Made by a program: the position numbers and the translations under genes. Source: Geminicoccus sp036263595 (lineage in GTDB: Bacteria; Pseudomonadota; Alphaproteobacteria; Geminicoccales; Geminicoccaceae). Taken from it: 64,000 bases of DNA. The notes under the pieces are model-generated. The model had not been told where the DNA came from. It worked only from the letters and a program-made list of their open reading frames with translations, and made no database searches. Positions 1 through 9,006 of this stretch are shown in pieces. Location: assembly GCF_036263595.1 (NCBI RefSeq), contig NZ_DATAGQ010000205.1:1-64000 (forward strand). The letters run 5' to 3'. The first letter of the stretch is position 1, and every line of letters starts with the position of its first letter.

Positions 1-119
1 TCGCTGCCGTTCCCTTGGTTGAACGACCCTGGCTGATCGCCCAGCGCCGCAGGAACGAACCCTGGCTGCTGCTGTTCCTGCTAGGCCCATCGACTGTGGC
101 AGGCCAGCCAATCCAATGA
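1..119 (+). CDS. C-terminal fragment of an unidentified (membrane?) protein
   Basis: Reading frame 3 is open from the window edge to a TGA at 117-119, giving about 39 residues. They include a hydrophobic Trp/Leu stretch (PWLLLFLLGPS) after a basic segment (AQRRR). The stop overlaps the ATG of the next gene as ATGA, the spacing typical of a co-transcribed pair, which is the main reason to believe it is a real gene end. Too little is present to name a family. The hydrophobic tail suggests a membrane protein or a final membrane-associated helix, but that is inference. Confidence 0.45.
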   Translation, partial: AAVPLVERPWLIAQRRRNEPWLLLFLLGPSTVAGQPIQ

Positions 120-1390
120 ATCTCTACATCGGTCTGCTGACCGTGTTCGGCGCGATCATCCTGCTGACCGCGTGGTTGCCGATGGCATTGCGGGAAGCGC
201 CCTTGTCCCTGCCGATCATCTCGGTCGGGCTGGGCGGGCTCCTGTTCTACCACCCGGCACTCTGGGAACTTACGCCACATCCGGTCCAGTACCCGATCGC
301 CACCGAGCGCCTGAGCGAGCTGATCGTCATCATCTCGCTGATGGGTGCCGGGCTGAAGCTCGACCGGATTCTCAGCTTTCGGGCGTGGATGCCGACTTGG
401 CGGCTGATCGGGGTGGCCATGCCGCTCACGATCGCCGCGGTGGCTTTCACAGCCTGGGGCATCCTCGGTGTCAGCGTGGCCGCGGCACTGCTCCTCGGCG
501 CGGCGCTGGCGCCGACCGACCCGGTGCTGGCCAGCGACGTCCAGGTGGGCCCGCCACGAGCCGGTGAGGAGGATGAGGCGCGGTTCACGCTGACCTCGGA
601 AGCCGGCCTGAACGACGGCTTCGCCTTTCCGTTCGTAAACCTTGCCATCGCGCTGGCTCTGGCCGGCGGCCATCTCACGGCCGAAGGCTGGCGGGACTGG
701 TTCCTGGTGGAGGTGCTCTGGGAGATCCTGGGTGGCGTCGCAGTCGGCTGGGCGATCGGCTGGGGCCTGGGCTACATCACCTTCCGGATGCCGAACCGGA
801 CCAAGCTTGCCAAGACCGGCGACGGGTTCATCGCGCTTGGCGCCACCTTCCTCGCCTACGGCTTGAGCGAAGCGCTGAATATCTACGGTTTCCTCGCCGT
901 CTTCGTGGCGGCGCTGGCGATCCGCGCAGCCGAGCGCAACCACGACTTTCACGACAAGCTGCACGATTTCGCCGAGCAGACCGAGCGCATGCTGATGATG
1001 GTGCTGCTGGTGCTGTTCGGCGCCATGGTCGTGCATGGGGGGCTGCTGGCCCCGATCAACCTGCCCATCGTCGTCTTCGCGCTCGTGACGATCTTCCTGA
1101 TCCGTCCCGGCATCGGGATGCTCAGCCTCGTCGGCGTGCGCATGCCGACGGACGAGAAGCTCACGATCAGCTTCTTCGGGATCCGCGGCATGGGCTCCAT
1201 CTACTATCTCGCCTACGGGCTCAACCATGCCGAGTTCGACCAGACTTTCCAGCTCTGGGCGGCCTTAAGCCTGGTCGTGCTCATCTCCATCCTGCTGCAC
1301 GGCACCACGGTGACCCCGGCCATGGGCCATCTCGACCGCCGCAGGAGCAGGAACCAGCGCAGGCAGGAAGTGCCGGCGCCAGCGGAATAA
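116..1390 (+). CDS. CPA1-family sodium(cation)/proton antiporter
   Basis: 424 residues, almost entirely hydrophobic, with about 11-12 predicted membrane helices. The stretch around residues 128-137 (GAALAPTDPVLASD) matches the conserved ion-binding helix of CPA1 Na+/H+ exchangers, and the following FTLTSEAGLNDGFAFPF segment is also characteristic of NhaP-type proteins. Expected role: inner-membrane exchange of Na+ or K+ for H+ in pH and salt homeostasis. The ATG overlaps the stop of the upstream gene (ATGA). The tail is short and basic, without the long cytoplasmic regulatory domain seen in some family members. Which ion is carried cannot be told from sequence. The gene ends immediately against the convergent uvsE stop. 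Confidence 0.85.
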   Translation: MNLYIGLLTVFGAIILLTAWLPMALREAPLSLPIISVGLGGLLFYHPALWELTPHPVQYPIATERLSELIVIISLMGAGLKLDRILSFRAWMPTWRLIGVAMPLTIAAVAFTAWGILGVSVAAALLLGAALAPTDPVLASDVQVGPPRAGEEDEARFTLTSEAGLNDGFAFPFVNLAIALALAGGHLTAEGWRDWFLVEVLWEILGGVAVGWAIGWGLGYITFRMPNRTKLAKTGDGFIALGATFLAYGLSEALNIYGFLAVFVAALAIRAAERNHDFHDKLHDFAEQTERMLMMVLLVLFGAMVVHGGLLAPINLPIVVFALVTIFLIRPGIGMLSLVGVRMPTDEKLTISFFGIRGMGSIYYLAYGLNHAEFDQTFQLWAALSLVVLISILLHGTTVTPAMGHLDRRRSRNQRRQEVPAPAE

Positions 1391-2428
1391 TCAGACTGGC
1401 TCGGCTTCCAGGAGAGATGCTTCCTCCCGTTCCAGCCGCTCGGTCTCCGCACCACTCAGCCCGAAGCGTGACGCGACATCGGGGGCGTAGCGCAGGAGGT
1501 CCGGGCGCAGGCGGCCCAGCGCCAGGTCCTTCGCCTTGGCCTCCAGCATCACGTCGAACTCGAGACCATCGACCACCCGCATGAAGGTCGCGAACTCGAA
1601 CGGGTTGCAGAAGTCGGCATGGCCGGTCCAGACCGGCGCCATGTTCACCAGCGTGCTCTTGCGGGTCGTCTTGTCGGTACGCTTGACCTGGCGCAGCTCG
1701 GTACGTGGCGACGAGAAGTGGATCTTCGGACGGACGCCCTCAGGCCAGGTCGCCAGGATGGCCGCGACCGTATCCCTCAGAAGCAGGCCTTCGGGGTTCA
1801 GGCACCAGAAGTGCTGGTAGTCGAAGATCAGCCGCACGCCGGTCTGCTCGTGGATCCACAGCACGTCGGCGGCGCTGAAGCGCAGGTCGTCATGCTCCAG
1901 GACCAGACGGCGGCGGACCGGCTCCGGCAGGATCTTCCAGGTCTCCACCCAGCGGGCGGCACTGGTCCTGCGGTCGCCATAGGTGCCGCCCACATGGATG
2001 ACCAGGACGGCTTCCGGCCCCAGCTCCATCAGGTCGAGCATCTCGGCCTGCGAGGTCAGGTCCCAGATGCTCTTGCGGACCAGCGCCGGATCCGGGCTGT
2101 TCAGCACCACGAACTGCGAGGGATGGAAGGAGAGGCGGATGTCGAGCCGCTTCGCCTTCTCGCCGATGGCGCGCAGCTCGGCGGCACTCTCCTGGACCAT
2201 GCCGTGGAACTGCGGCATGTCGGGATGGGTGGCGTAGGGCGCCAGCTCCGACGACAGCCGGTACATCGGGATCCGGTGCCGATCCAGATAGTCCAGGATC
2301 GCGTCGACATATTCGAGCGAGACCTTGAGGTGCGGGTTGTTGCCGGACCGCCGGGAGTCGTTGCTCTTCAGGTCCGGCTTGCCCAGCACCTTGACCGGAA
2401 AGCCCAGCCGGGCGGGACGATCGGTCAA
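1391..2428 (-). CDS. uvsE: UV DNA damage endonuclease UvsE/UVDE
   Basis: 345 residues. It matches the UvdE TIM-barrel endonuclease family: RLGFPVKVLG near the N-terminus, the metal-binding segments SFHPSQFVVLNS and VLVIHVGGTYGD, and LVLEHDD followed by IFDYQHF. The enzyme nicks DNA 5' to UV photoproducts (cyclobutane dimers, 6-4 products) and abasic sites, starting a repair route independent of UvrABC. The start is a TTG at 2428. An upstream ATG at 2436 is out of frame and terminates at once. The gene lies 12 nt downstream of gnd on the same strand, so the two are probably co-transcribed. It converges with the antiporter gene with no spacer. Confidence 0.9.
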   Translation of the reverse strand: MTDRPARLGFPVKVLGKPDLKSNDSRRSGNNPHLKVSLEYVDAILDYLDRHRIPMYRLSSELAPYATHPDMPQFHGMVQESAAELRAIGEKAKRLDIRLSFHPSQFVVLNSPDPALVRKSIWDLTSQAEMLDLMELGPEAVLVIHVGGTYGDRRTSAARWVETWKILPEPVRRRLVLEHDDLRFSAADVLWIHEQTGVRLIFDYQHFWCLNPEGLLLRDTVAAILATWPEGVRPKIHFSSPRTELRQVKRTDKTTRKSTLVNMAPVWTGHADFCNPFEFATFMRVVDGLEFDVMLEAKAKDLALGRLRPDLLRYAPDVASRFGLSGAETERLEREEASLLEAEPV

Positions 2429-2440
2429 CGGCTCATCCCG

Positions 2441-3421
2441 CTAGTCCGCCTTCTTCTCGACATGACCGCCAAAGCCGAAGCGCATCGCGGAGAGGATCTT
2501 CTCGGCATAAGTGTGGTCCTGGCGCGAGCGGAACCGGGTGAACAGTGCTGCGGCCAGCACGTCCACCGGCACGGCCTCCTCGATGGCGGCATTGATCGTC
2601 CAGCGGCCTTCGCCCGAATCCTCGACGGCACCGCTGAAGCCCGACAGGTCCGGGTCCTTGGCCAGGGCGATCGCGGTGAGGTCGAGCAGCCAGGACGACA
2701 CGACGCTGCCGCGGCGCCAGACCTCGGCGATGTCGGCCATGTTCAGGTCGTAGCGCTCGTCCGCCGGCAGCTGCGCGCTGTTCTTGTTGCGCAGCACGTC
2801 GAAGCCTTCGGCATAGGCCTGCATCAGGCCGTACTCGATGCCGTTATGGACCATCTTCACGAAATGGCCGGAGCCGACCGGCCCGGTATGGATGTAGCCG
2901 AGTTCGACACGAGGGTCGAAGCTCTCCCGGCCAGGGGTGAGGGGGATGTCGCCCTTGCCGGGTGCCAGGGCCTGGAAGATCGGATCCAGGTGGTCGACGG
3001 TGGCCTTTTCGCCGCCGATCATCATGCAGTAGCCGCGTTCCAGGCCCCACACGCCGCCGGACGTGCCGACATCGACATAGTGGATCCCCTTGGGCGCCAG
3101 CGCGGCCGCGCGGTGGATGTCGTCCTTGTAGAAGCTGTTGCCGCCATCGATGATGATGTCGCCCTGGCCCAGCAGGCCCCCCAGACGTTCGACCGTCGCC
3201 TGGGTGATCTCGCCCGCCGGCAGCATTATCCACACGATCTTGGGCGCCTGCAGCTTGCCGACGAAATCCTCCAGCGAGCTGCTGGCGGTAGCACCTTCGC
3301 CCGCCAGCGCGGTCACGGCCTGTGGAACCGCATCGTACACCACGGCCTGATGACCGTGGCGCATGAGCCGCCGCACGATGTTCCCGCCCATCCGGCCGAG
3401 GCCGATCATCCCGAGCTGCAC
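2441..3421 (-). CDS. gnd: 6-phosphogluconate dehydrogenase, short (GndA-like) type
   Basis: Oxidative decarboxylation of 6-phosphogluconate to ribulose-5-phosphate in the cytoplasm. The protein opens with a Rossmann motif (MQLGMIGLGRMGGNIVRRL), has DGGNSFYKDD and the substrate/catalytic stretch GPVGSGHFVKMVHNGIEYG, and is 326 residues. It therefore belongs to the shorter class, often NAD-dependent, rather than the about 470-residue enterobacterial type. I chose the GTG at 3421 because GGGAG lies 7 nt upstream; an in-frame ATG at 3454 would add an unconserved 11-residue leader. It sits downstream of tkt on the same strand and next to rpiA and gntK, consistent with a gluconate/pentose phosphate block. 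Confidence 0.9.
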   Translation of the reverse strand: MQLGMIGLGRMGGNIVRRLMRHGHQAVVYDAVPQAVTALAGEGATASSSLEDFVGKLQAPKIVWIMLPAGEITQATVERLGGLLGQGDIIIDGGNSFYKDDIHRAAALAPKGIHYVDVGTSGGVWGLERGYCMMIGGEKATVDHLDPIFQALAPGKGDIPLTPGRESFDPRVELGYIHTGPVGSGHFVKMVHNGIEYGLMQAYAEGFDVLRNKNSAQLPADERYDLNMADIAEVWRRGSVVSSWLLDLTAIALAKDPDLSGFSGAVEDSGEGRWTINAAIEEAVPVDVLAAALFTRFRSRQDHTYAEKILSAMRFGFGGHVEKKAD

Positions 3422-3496
3422 ATCCGTCTCCCTGCACGAAGCTTTGCACGACATCTAACGGTATGATCGTCCCGCTGGCTAGGCGGGCGCTCGATC

Positions 3497-5578
3497 CTAG
3501 CCGTGCTGCTCGAGCTGCTTCCTGGCTTCAGCCGCGACGGCCTCGGCCGTGAAGCCGAAATAGGAGAGAAGGGACTTGAGCGGCGCCGAGGCGCCGAAGC
3601 CGCGCATGCCGATGATCTTGCCGCCGGAGCCGGCATAGCGGTCCCAGCCGATCACCGAGGACTGCTCGACCGCGACGCGTGCCTGGATGTGCGGCGGCAG
3701 GACCTCGTGCCGGTAGCTCGCGTCCTGCTCCTCGAACAGTTCCCAGCTCGGCATGGAGACCACGCGGCTGCGGATGCCGTCCTTGGCCAGTTGCTCGTGG
3801 GCGGCCACGCAGAGCTGCACCTCGCTGCCCGTGCCGATCAGGATCACCTGCGGCTCGCCGTCGGACGGATCGGCCATGACGTAGGCGCCGCGCTTGAGGC
3901 CGTCGGCCGGCTTGTAGCGGCTGCGGTCGAAGGTCGGCAGGGGCTGGCGGGACAGGATCAGGCAGGCAGGGTGGCGCTTGAGCGTCGCGACGACCCGCCA
4001 GGCTTCGGCGACCTCGTTCGCATCGGCCGGGCGGAGCACGACCAGGCCGGGGATGGAGCGCAGGCTGAGCAGTTGCTCGATTGGCTGGTGGGTGGGCCCG
4101 TCCTCGCCGACGCCGATGGAATCGTGGGTGAAGATGTAGACGACCGGCAGCTCCATCAGCGCGGAAAGGCGGATCGACGGCTTCATGTAGTCGCTGAAAA
4201 TCAGGAAGCCCGCGCCGTAGGGGCGTAGCTTGGACAGCGCCATGCCGTTGCAGGCGGCGGCCATGGCGTGCTCGCGAATGCCGAAATGCATGTTGCGGCC
4301 GGCCGGCTGGTCAGCCTCCAGCGAGCCCACGCCCTCGAACTTGAGCAGGGTCTTGGTGGACGGGGCGAGGTCGGCCGCACCGCCCAGCAGCCAGGGCAGG
4401 TTGGGCGCGATGGCGTTTTGCACCTTGCCGGACGCATCACGGCCGGCGACGCCCTTCTCGTCGGGCTCGAAGCTGGGGATGTCCTTGTCCCAGCCTTGCG
4501 GCAGCTCGCGGCGCTCGATCTGGGTGATCTGGCGGGCTTCCTCGGGATGAGCCTGCGCGTAGCGCTCGAACAGCGCCTTCCACTCGGCGTTCGCCTTGGC
4601 GCTGCGGGCACCGATGCCATTGGCGAAATGGTCGTAGACGCCGTCCGGCACCAGGAACTGCGCGTCCTCCGGCCACCCATAGGACTTCTTGGCGGCCTTG
4701 ATCTCGTCGGCGCCGAGCGGCTCGCCATGGGCGGCCGCGGTGCCCTGCTTCTTCGGCGCTCCATAGCCGATGATGCTGCGCACGATGATCATGGTCGGCT
4801 TGTCGGTGCGCGCCTGAAAGCCTGCCAGAGCCTTGTTCATGGCGGCCCGGTCGTTGGCGTCGTCGACATGCTCGACATGCCAGCCATAGGCGGCGAAGCG
4901 CGCGCCGACATCCTCGGAGAAGGCGAGGTCGGTGGCACCCTCGATGGTGATGTGGTTGCTGTCGTAGATCCAGCACAGGTTGGACAGCTTGAGGTGGCCG
5001 GCCAGCGAGCCCGCCTCGCCGGACACGCCTTCCATCATGTCGCCATCGCCGCACAGCGCGTAGACATGGTAGTCGAACAGGTCGAAGCCCGGCTTGTTGT
5101 ACTGCGCGGCCAGCCAGCGCTCCGCGATCGCCATGCCGACGCTGGTGGCGACTCCCTGACCGAGCGGCCCGGTCGTGGTCTCCACGCCGGAGGTCAGGTG
5201 GTACTCCGGATGGCCCGGGCACTTGCTGTGCAGCTGGCGGAACTGCTTGATGTCGTCCAGCGAGACCGAGACCTCACCCGTGTTGTTGTAGTCGCTGTCG
5301 ACCGACTGCGTCTTCGTCAGGTGCAGCAGGCTATAGAGCAGCATCGAGGCATGGCCGACCGACAGGACGAAGCGGTCGCGGTTCGGCCAGATCGGGTCGG
5401 CCGGGTCGAAGTTCAGGTGGTTCTGCCAGAGCGTGTAGGCGACCGGGGCCAGCGCCATCGGCGTGCCGGGATGGCCCGAGTTCGCCTTCTGCACCGCGTC
5501 CATCGAGAGGGTGCGGATGGTGTTGACGCACAATTGGTCCAGGTCGCTCGTGTCCACGCTCATCTCCACCCCCGTCAT
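3497..5578 (-). CDS. tkt: Transketolase
   Basis: Thiamine-diphosphate enzyme transferring two-carbon ketol units in the non-oxidative pentose phosphate pathway (and the Calvin cycle where present). At 693 residues it has the usual length. Hallmarks seen: SGHPGTPMALAPVAY near the N-terminus, the TPP/Mg motif CGDGDMMEGVSGEA, HGEPLG, and the IREHAMAAACNG stretch carrying the Glu that activates the cofactor. The ATG at 5578 has no clear ribosome site. A second in-frame ATG at 5563 follows a G-rich run (GGGGGTGGAG) and may be the real start, removing five residues. It is divergent from rpiA, the two starts being about 135-150 nt apart. Confidence 0.95.
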   Translation of the reverse strand: MTGVEMSVDTSDLDQLCVNTIRTLSMDAVQKANSGHPGTPMALAPVAYTLWQNHLNFDPADPIWPNRDRFVLSVGHASMLLYSLLHLTKTQSVDSDYNNTGEVSVSLDDIKQFRQLHSKCPGHPEYHLTSGVETTTGPLGQGVATSVGMAIAERWLAAQYNKPGFDLFDYHVYALCGDGDMMEGVSGEAGSLAGHLKLSNLCWIYDSNHITIEGATDLAFSEDVGARFAAYGWHVEHVDDANDRAAMNKALAGFQARTDKPTMIIVRSIIGYGAPKKQGTAAAHGEPLGADEIKAAKKSYGWPEDAQFLVPDGVYDHFANGIGARSAKANAEWKALFERYAQAHPEEARQITQIERRELPQGWDKDIPSFEPDEKGVAGRDASGKVQNAIAPNLPWLLGGAADLAPSTKTLLKFEGVGSLEADQPAGRNMHFGIREHAMAAACNGMALSKLRPYGAGFLIFSDYMKPSIRLSALMELPVVYIFTHDSIGVGEDGPTHQPIEQLLSLRSIPGLVVLRPADANEVAEAWRVVATLKRHPACLILSRQPLPTFDRSRYKPADGLKRGAYVMADPSDGEPQVILIGTGSEVQLCVAAHEQLAKDGIRSRVVSMPSWELFEEQDASYRHEVLPPHIQARVAVEQSSVIGWDRYAGSGGKIIGMRGFGASAPLKSLLSYFGFTAEAVAAEARKQLEQHG

Positions 5579-5712
5579 TGCTCAAAATGCTGGCGCGCGC
5601 AGGTGTTCAGCCGAACCGACCTCACCTGCAAGCTTTTCCGTACACGCCCGACTGCCCTACCATCAACAGAAGGCCACCATGCCGGTTGCCTCTTGAACCG
5701 ATCGCGGCTGGG

Positions 5713-6417
5713 ATGATGGGCACAGACACTTCGCGGGACGGGCTGAAGCGGGCGGCGGCGGAAGCGGCCGTGGCCCTGGTCGAGGACGGCATGGCAGTGG
5801 GCCTGGGCACCGGTTCGACCGCAACCTTCGCCATCGAGGCCCTGATCCGGCGGGTGAAGGAGGGGCTCAGCATCACGGCGATCCCGACCTCCGAGCGCAG
5901 TGCCAGGCAGGCCCGCGATGGCGGGATCGAGCTGGTCGACTTCGCCAGCCAGGCGCGGCTGGACCTGACGATCGACGGCGCCGACCAAGTGGCACTCGGC
6001 ACGCTGGACCTCATCAAGGGCATGGGCGGCGCTCTCCTGCGCGAGAAGATCGTGGCCGCTGCCAGTGACAGGCTCGTGATCGTGGTCGACGAGACCAAGG
6101 TGGCCCATCGGCTTTCCCTGCCGATCCCGGTGGAGATCGTCGAGTTCGGGTGGCACGCGACCGCCCGGGCGATCGCGGCCCTCGGCGGCAAGCCGGCGCT
6201 CAGGCAGGCAAAGGACGCGCCCTACCGCACCGATGGCGGCAACCTGATCGTCGACTGCGCCTTCGGGACTATCGAGGAGCCGGGCGAGCTGGACCGGCAG
6301 TTGCGCGACATCGTCGGCGTGGTCGAGACCGGGCTGTTCGTCGGTCGGGCCGAGCGGGTGCTGGTCGCGGATGCCGCTGGTGTCCGGGAGCTTTGCGTTG
6401 AGCGGGGACGGCCATGA
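5713..6417 (+). CDS. rpiA: Ribose-5-phosphate isomerase A
   Basis: Interconverts ribose-5-phosphate and ribulose-5-phosphate. Family motifs are plain: GLGTGSTATFAIEAL, the catalytic DLTIDGADQV, and LIKGMGGALLREKI. The start is one of the tandem ATGs at 5713/5716, giving about 234 residues, the normal size. The open frame continues back to 5578 but that leader is unconserved and runs into the tkt start. The stop overlaps the gntK ATG (ATGA), indicating translational coupling. With gnd, tkt and gntK nearby, the cluster would feed phosphorylated gluconate into the pentose pool. Confidence 0.95.
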   Translation: MMGTDTSRDGLKRAAAEAAVALVEDGMAVGLGTGSTATFAIEALIRRVKEGLSITAIPTSERSARQARDGGIELVDFASQARLDLTIDGADQVALGTLDLIKGMGGALLREKIVAAASDRLVIVVDETKVAHRLSLPIPVEIVEFGWHATARAIAALGGKPALRQAKDAPYRTDGGNLIVDCAFGTIEEPGELDRQLRDIVGVVETGLFVGRAERVLVADAAGVRELCVERGRP

Positions 6418-6920
6418 AGAATCTGGTGCTGGTGGTGATGGGCGTATCCGGCTCCGGCAAGACGACGGTGGCCAAAGGGCTGGCCGAGCGGCTCCATTGG
6501 CCCTTCCAGGAGGGAGACTCGCTGCATCCGCCGGCGAACGTCGAGAAGATGGCTGCCGGCATCCCCCTGACTGACGAGGACCGCTGGCCGTGGCTGGCGC
6601 TGGTGGCGCAGTGGATCGACGACCGGCTGGTGAAGGGCGAGCCCGGCATCATCACCTGCTCGATGCTCAAGCGCGCCTATCGCGACAAGGTGATCCGCGG
6701 CAAGCCGGGCGTCCGGCTGCTGTTCCTCCAGGGCGACCGGTCGGTGATCGCGGGGCGCATGGCCAAGCGCAAGGGGCATTACATGCCGACCACGCTCCTG
6801 GACAGCCAGCTGGCGACGCTGGAGGTGCCGGGGCCGGACGAGGATCCGCTGCTGGTGCCGATCGACGGCACGATCGAGCAGATGGTCGATGCGGCGGAGC
6901 GGGTGGTCCGTCAGGCCTGA
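6414..6920 (+). CDS. gntK: Gluconokinase (GntK type)
   Basis: 168-residue P-loop kinase phosphorylating D-gluconate to 6-phosphogluconate, the substrate of the gnd product encoded 3 kb away. The Walker A motif GVSGSGKTT is at residues 10-18, followed by the typical FQEGDSLHPPANVEKMAAGIPLTDEDRWPWL block that binds gluconate. Length and motifs agree with stand-alone bacterial thermoresistant gluconokinases. It overlaps rpiA by 4 nt. Its 3' end overlaps the convergent permease gene by 10 nt, leaving no room for a separate terminator. I see no gluconate transporter in the window. Confidence 0.93.
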   Translation: MKNLVLVVMGVSGSGKTTVAKGLAERLHWPFQEGDSLHPPANVEKMAAGIPLTDEDRWPWLALVAQWIDDRLVKGEPGIITCSMLKRAYRDKVIRGKPGVRLLFLQGDRSVIAGRMAKRKGHYMPTTLLDSQLATLEVPGPDEDPLLVPIDGTIEQMVDAAERVVRQA

Positions 6921-7732
6921 GGCGGTGCCGCCTGCAGCTTCCGGGCGCGGTGGCGCAGCCACTCGGTCGTGAGCAGCAGGAGGACGGCCAGCAGCACCAG
7001 CAGCGTGGCGACGGCGGCGATGGCGGGGCTCACATATTCGCGCACGCCGCTGAAGATCTGGCGGGGCAGGGTGCGCTGGTCGGGAGCGCCCAGGAACAGG
7101 GCCACCACGATCTCGTCGAACGAGGTCGCGAACGCGAACAGGGCACCCGAGGCCACGCCCGGCGCGATGATCGGCAGCATGACCCGGCGGAACGCCATCA
7201 GCGGGAGAGCGCCCAGGCTGGCCGCCGCGCGCATCAGGTTCCAGTCGAAGGTGGAGAGTGTCGCCGTCACCGTGATGACGACGAAAGGCATGCCCAGCAC
7301 CGCATGGGCCAGGATGATGCCCGGGTAGGTGCCGACCAGGCCCACCTCGACGAAGAAGAAGAACATCGCCACGGCGGTGATCACGATCGGCACGATCATC
7401 GGCGACAGGACGAGCGCCACGACGAGGCGCTTGCCGGCAAAGGCCGGACCGGCCAGGGCGATCGCGGCCGGGACGCCCACCAGCAGGGCCAGGATGGTCG
7501 CGAACACGCCGATGAACAGGCTGTTCCAGGCGGCATCCCGCCAGGCGGGGCTGGCCAGGACCTCCTCGTACCAGCGCAGCGACAGGCCCGGCAGCGGGAA
7601 GACCAGCAGGTTGCCGCTCGTGAACGACATCGGCACGATCACCAGGAGCGGCAGCAACAGGAACGCCAGGACGAGGCCGCAGACGATCCAGCCGAGGATC
7701 CGCCAGAGCCGCTCCTCCATGCCACCCGCCAT
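6911..7732 (-). CDS. ABC importer permease, PotC-like
   Basis: 273 residues with about six membrane helices and the cytoplasmic EAA-type loop (MRAAASLGALPLMAFRRVMLPIIAPG) that docks on an ATPase. It belongs to the spermidine/putrescine/2-aminoethylphosphonate class of inner-membrane permeases. It lies 3 nt downstream of the partner permease gene and works with the binding protein encoded at 11213-12274. No ATP-binding subunit is present in the cluster. The transported compound is unknown. The neighbouring transaminase, BKACE and dimethylglycine-dehydrogenase-like genes point to an amino acid or amine rather than a polyamine, which is inference. Confidence 0.85.
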   Translation of the reverse strand: MAGGMEERLWRILGWIVCGLVLAFLLLPLLVIVPMSFTSGNLLVFPLPGLSLRWYEEVLASPAWRDAAWNSLFIGVFATILALLVGVPAAIALAGPAFAGKRLVVALVLSPMIVPIVITAVAMFFFFVEVGLVGTYPGIILAHAVLGMPFVVITVTATLSTFDWNLMRAAASLGALPLMAFRRVMLPIIAPGVASGALFAFATSFDEIVVALFLGAPDQRTLPRQIFSGVREYVSPAIAAVATLLVLLAVLLLLTTEWLRHRARKLQAAPPQA

Positions 7733-7735
7733 CGC

Positions 7736-8971
7736 TCAGACCCCGAACAGGTTGCGGGTGCGCATCACCCGGCCCAGCAGCGCGCATAAGGCCAGGGTCG
7801 CCAGCAGCAGGATCAGGCTCAAGGCTGACGCCATGCCCCAATTGCCGACCTCGTTCAGTTGCCAGGCGATCAGGGAACTTAGCATCTGGTCGCCCGGCCC
7901 ACCGATCAGGGTAGGGGTGATGTAGTAGCCGGTGCTCATGATGAAGCAGATCAGCGATCCTGCCGCTACGCCCGGCAGGGTCTGCGGCAGCCAGACCTTC
8001 CAGAAGGCGTACCAGGGGCGGGCACCCAGCGACAGCGCAGCACGATAATGCTCGCGGGGAATGGAGCGCATCACCGCGAACAGCGGCAGGATCATGAACG
8101 GCAACTGGACATGCACCATCGTCGTCAGGAGGCCGAAGCGGTTGAAGACCATTTCCAGCGGCGCCTGGATGAACTGGAGCCATTGCAGCAGCCCATTCAC
8201 CGGGCCGTTGCCCTGCAGGATCATCAGCCATGCGGTAGTGCGGACCAGCAGCGAGGCCCAAAACGGCAGCAGCACCGCCAGCATCAGCATTCCCGACAGC
8301 CGGGGCGAGGCATGGGCCAGCACCATGGCGGTGGGATAGCCCAGAAGGATGCAGAGCAGCGTCACCTGCAGGCTGATCACGACGGTGCGCCACAGGGTCG
8401 ACCGGTAGATCGCCTGCTCGGGCGCCACCGGCTCGATCGAGCCGTCGACCTTGCGCACCAGGTCGACCGAGGCCAGCAGGTAGAAGGGGGTCAGCCGCCC
8501 GCTTTCCAGCTTCAGCACCTCCCACCAGGCCGGCTCCGACCATTTGCGGTCGATGCCGACCAGCAGGTCGCGCGCCGGTGCCGGGTCGGACGAGGTCAGC
8601 TTGTTGGCGGTCTTCACGACCAGGCTGCGAAAGCCGGGCAGGGCGGCGTTCAGCCTGCGACCGAGGAAGGCGGCCCGTGTGGGCTCGATCTCCTGCAGGT
8701 CGGCCGCGAGCGCCGCAAAGGCCGCATCGGGCGGAAGGCCCATGCCGTCCCATGGCTGCAGCGCCGCGACCGTTCGTTGCAGCGATCGCGGGATGATGGC
8801 GTTGTCGACGGCACGATAGATGAACAGGCCGATCGGACCCACGAACAGGACCAGGACCGAGGCCAGCAGGGGTCCTAGCAGGAGCAGACGGTAGGCCATG
8901 CGTCGCCGGTCGGGCCTGGCGGCTGGCGGCGCCTTGTCATCACGACACTTGTGATCACGCACTTCTGTCAC
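7736..8971 (-). CDS. ABC importer permease, PotB-like, with large periplasmic loop
   Basis: 411 residues, longer than ordinary PotB proteins (about 280) because of an inserted soluble loop of about 120 residues between the first and second membrane helices, a feature of one subgroup of this family. The C-terminal part has the permease fold and an EAA loop (YRAALSLGARPWYAFWKVWLPQTLPG). The GTG at 8971 leaves only 35 nt to the divergent gntR start and would bury the TTGTGATCAC palindrome inside the coding region. The ATG at 8899 would restore a normal intergenic gap, so the true start is uncertain. Forms a heterodimer with the downstream permease. Confidence 0.83.
   Translation of the reverse strand: MTEVRDHKCRDDKAPPAARPDRRRMAYRLLLLGPLLASVLVLFVGPIGLFIYRAVDNAIIPRSLQRTVAALQPWDGMGLPPDAAFAALAADLQEIEPTRAAFLGRRLNAALPGFRSLVVKTANKLTSSDPAPARDLLVGIDRKWSEPAWWEVLKLESGRLTPFYLLASVDLVRKVDGSIEPVAPEQAIYRSTLWRTVVISLQVTLLCILLGYPTAMVLAHASPRLSGMLMLAVLLPFWASLLVRTTAWLMILQGNGPVNGLLQWLQFIQAPLEMVFNRFGLLTTMVHVQLPFMILPLFAVMRSIPREHYRAALSLGARPWYAFWKVWLPQTLPGVAAGSLICFIMSTGYYITPTLIGGPGDQMLSSLIAWQLNEVGNWGMASALSLILLLATLALCALLGRVMRTRNLFGV
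8949..8960. promoter_or_regulatory. Candidate GntR operator, copy 1
   Basis: TTGTGATCACGC contains the perfect palindrome GTGATCAC. Nearly the same 12-mer (TTGTGATCACAT) recurs at 12314-12325, between the other divergent pair of this catabolic cluster. GT-N4-AC dyads are typical of operators bound by FCD-type GntR regulators, and a gntR gene starts 47 nt away. Assignment as its own operator is inference. Confidence 0.5.
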
Positions 8972-9006
8972 TTACAAGGTCCCTGATACGCGAAGCGAGA
9001 GACCTG

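Noticed and set aside
1619..3466. 615-residue plus-strand ORF antisense to uvsE and gnd
   Set aside because: Composition is His/Gln/Arg/Ala-rich without family motifs; it is the mirror of two well-supported genes in GC-rich DNA.
6222..8753. 843-residue minus-strand ORF across rpiA, gntK and the permeases
   Set aside because: Spans genes on both strands and has no coherent domain; frame shadow caused by high GC.
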